Positions 5,109-6,242 of a stretch of DNA of 6,242 nt are shown here, piece by piece. Made by a program: the position numbers and the translations under genes. The stretch covers positions 1-6,242 of the forward strand of contig CAMPIF010000273.1 of the NCBI GenBank assembly GCA_946886245.1, given 5' to 3'. The number at the start of each line of letters is the position of its first letter. The stretch's first letter is position 1. The notes under the pieces are model-generated. The model saw only the letters and a list, made by a program, of their open reading frames with translations. It searched no databases and had not been told where the DNA came from. This DNA is from Ectopseudomonas composti (lineage in GTDB: Bacteria > Pseudomonadota > Gammaproteobacteria > Pseudomonadales > Pseudomonadaceae).

Positions 5109-6091
5109 AACTGGCTCTGGTCGGCGACATTGGTGGTACCAACGCGCGCTTTGCCCTGTGGCGTGACGGGCAACTGGAGGCGGTGCAGGTTCTGGCGACC
5201 GCCGATTTCCCCGGGCCGGAGCAGGCCATCGTCGCCTATCTGCAAGCCCAGGGCCTGTCCCCTGGGGCGATAGGTTCGGTGTGCCTGGCCTGCGCCGGAC
5301 CGGTCAGCGGTAACCTGTTTCGCTTCACCAACAATCACTGGCGTATCGATCGTGCGGCGTTCTGCCAAGCGTTGCAGATCGACCGCTTGCTGCTGGTCAA
5401 CGACTTCTCCGCCATGGCCCTGGGCATGACCCGCATCGCCGAGCACGAGCGCGTGCAGGTGTGCCCGGGCGAGCCGCAGGCAGACCGTCCGGCCCTGGTG
5501 ATCGGCGCCGGCACCGGCCTCGGTGTCGGTACGCTGCTCGCGCAGGCAGATGGCAGCTGGCTGGTGCTACCGGGCGAGGGTGGCCACGTCGACCTGCCCA
5601 TCGGCAGCCCGCGCGAGGCCGAACTCTGGCAGGTCCTCTATCGACAGCTGGGTCACGTGCGCGCCGAAGACGTGCTCAGTGGCAACGGCTTGCTGGTGCT
5701 GTATCGGGCCATCTGCGAGCTGGACGCTCAGCCGTTGCAGCACGCGACGCCGGCGGCCCTCACCGCCGCCGGCCTGGCGGGCGAGCCTGTCGCCGCCGAA
5801 GTGCTGGAACAGTTCAGCTGCTGGCTCGGGCGCGTGGCCGGCAACGACGTGCTGACCCTGGGTGCACGCGGTGGGGTGTATATAGTCGGCGGCGTGGTGC
5901 CGCGTTTCGCCGAACGTTTTCTCGCCAGCGGTTTTGCCAAGAGCTTCAGCGACAAGGGGTGCATGAGCGATTATCTTCACGGCATTCCAGTGTGGCTGGT
6001 GACGGCCGAGTACCCAGGCCTCACAGGCGCCGGTGTGGCCCTGCAACAGGCATCGGAACCTAGCCCGGAGGCAATCCGGGAGAACCCTTGA
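5105..6091 (+). CDS. glk: glucokinase
   Basis: A 328-residue cytoplasmic enzyme that phosphorylates glucose to glucose-6-phosphate with ATP, feeding the Entner-Doudoroff pathway. Family marks in order: phosphate-binding DIGGTNARFAL (8-18), FTNNHW (74-79), catalytic D100 in LLVNDFSAMALG, adenosine/phosphate loop GAGTGLGVGTL (134-144), LPGEGGHVDLP (155-165) with glucose ligands E158 and H161, EDVLSGNGL (188-196), and IVGGVVPRF (260-268). It is the E. coli-type Glk (family length about 320). The start is GTG at 5105, with a strong AGGAGG seven bases before it; the protein begins exactly at the family N-terminus. The last ten codons (PSPEAIRENP) are written by a REP unit, so the tail is probably an addition. 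In P. aeruginosa and P. putida glk sits between edd and gltR; here the gltR side is kept but edd is not upstream. Control by HexR is likely (see 4938-4952). Confidence 0.96.
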   Translation: MKLALVGDIGGTNARFALWRDGQLEAVQVLATADFPGPEQAIVAYLQAQGLSPGAIGSVCLACAGPVSGNLFRFTNNHWRIDRAAFCQALQIDRLLLVNDFSAMALGMTRIAEHERVQVCPGEPQADRPALVIGAGTGLGVGTLLAQADGSWLVLPGEGGHVDLPIGSPREAELWQVLYRQLGHVRAEDVLSGNGLLVLYRAICELDAQPLQHATPAALTAAGLAGEPVAAEVLEQFSCWLGRVAGNDVLTLGARGGVYIVGGVVPRFAERFLASGFAKSFSDKGCMSDYLHGIPVWLVTAEYPGLTGAGVALQQASEPSPEAIRENP

Positions 6092-6117
6092 TAGCACCCC
6101 GGATTTCAGCCGGGCTA
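6061..6117. repeat. inverted pair of REP units (BIME-like) across the glk 3' end
   Basis: Unit one, TAGCCCGGAGGCAATCCGGG (6061-6080), matches the reverse complement of 6098-6117 at 17 of 20 bases; 17 bases lie between them. The form is that of Pseudomonas REP palindromes, each with CCCGG/CCGGG arms. Together they can form a long hairpin after the last glk codons and before gltR. This could terminate or weaken read-through into gltR, or protect the glk message end. The first unit lies inside the glk reading frame, and the stop TGA (6089-6091) lies between the units. Confidence 0.8.
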
Positions 6118-6146
6118 CACAGCCATAACAATAAAGGGGGCGGACC

Positions 6147-6242
6147 ATGAGCCAGCCCGGCAAATCGATTCTGCTGGTCGATGACGACCAGGAAATTCGC
6201 GAACTGCTCGATACCTACCTGAGCCGCGTCGGCTTTCAGGTG
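6147..6242 (+). CDS. gltR: GltR-like response regulator, N-terminus (cut by window end)
   Basis: Thirty-two codons from ATG 6147 to the window edge, starting MSQPGKSILLVDDDQEIREL. This is the first strand and helix of a response-regulator receiver domain: strand ILLVDDD with the acidic pocket D12-D14, then QEIRELLDTYLSRVGF. GGGGG at 6136-6140 is six bases before the ATG. In P. aeruginosa and P. putida the gene after glk is gltR, an OmpR-type regulator that works with the sensor GltS to control glucose porin and transport genes. The place and the N-terminal sequence agree with that. The phosphorylated Asp and the DNA-binding domain lie outside the window, so the name rests on context. Confidence 0.8.
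   Translation, partial: MSQPGKSILLVDDDQEIRELLDTYLSRVGFQV

Noticed and set aside
1..6242. CRISPR arrays, tRNA or rRNA genes, transposases, phage or toxin-antitoxin genes
   Set aside because: Nothing of the kind was seen on either strand. Repeats here are single palindromes, not spaced arrays.

Overview
This is a GC-rich chromosomal window whose genes point to Pseudomonas. The best evidence is glk followed directly by the start of a GltR-like response regulator, an arrangement known from P. aeruginosa and P. putida. A HexR-type operator upstream of glk and Pseudomonas-style REP palindromes agree with this. I read the species group only loosely, perhaps the mendocina/oleovorans group. Nothing suggests phage, plasmid or a defence island. 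The window is core or near-core DNA decorated with small palindromic repeats.

Layout. (1) 1-67, minus: the first 22 codons of an exported protein, divergent from a LysR-type regulator (167-1069, plus). A roughly 100 bp shared control region lies between them. (2) 1066-1213: a 148 bp imperfect palindrome with 20 bp terminal inverted repeats. It supplies the stop codon of the LysR gene and is followed by a duplicated end motif and a hairpin. (3) 1294-2655, plus: a six-helix membrane protein with an apparently complete EAL c-di-GMP phosphodiesterase domain. (4) 2886-3542, plus: a YgiM-like (TIGR04211) SH3b/coiled-coil/membrane-anchor envelope protein. (5) 3607-4776, minus: a UbiH/UbiF/COQ6-family flavin monooxygenase, most likely UbiM, convergent with the YgiM-like gene. 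(6) 4777-5104: a 328 bp divergent control region with a small palindrome in the ubiM leader. It also has an AT-rich glk promoter zone carrying one perfect and one near-perfect TTGT-N7-ACAA HexR-type site. A possible 21-codon leader ORF ends on the glk start. (7) 5105-6091, plus: glk, glucokinase, GTG start. (8) 6061-6117: two inverted REP units. The first is read as the last codons of glk and the second lies just after its stop. (9) 6147-6242, plus: the N-terminal 32 codons of a GltR-like response regulator, cut by the window end.

How they work together. glk and gltR belong to glucose uptake and the Entner-Doudoroff entry step. HexR, which senses KDPG, would be expected to repress this promoter. 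In the pseudomonads I know, glk sits behind edd. Here edd is absent and glk has its own promoter region next to a ubiquinone gene. The other genes (LysR, EAL, YgiM-like, UbiM) look like separate transcription units without a shared pathway.

I do not see an entirely new multi-gene system. The items most worth checking are the paired operators 63 bp apart, the leader ORF overlapping the glk start, the REP-encoded tail of Glk, the palindromic element that ends the LysR gene, and a perfect 16 bp hairpin inside a signal-peptide coding region.
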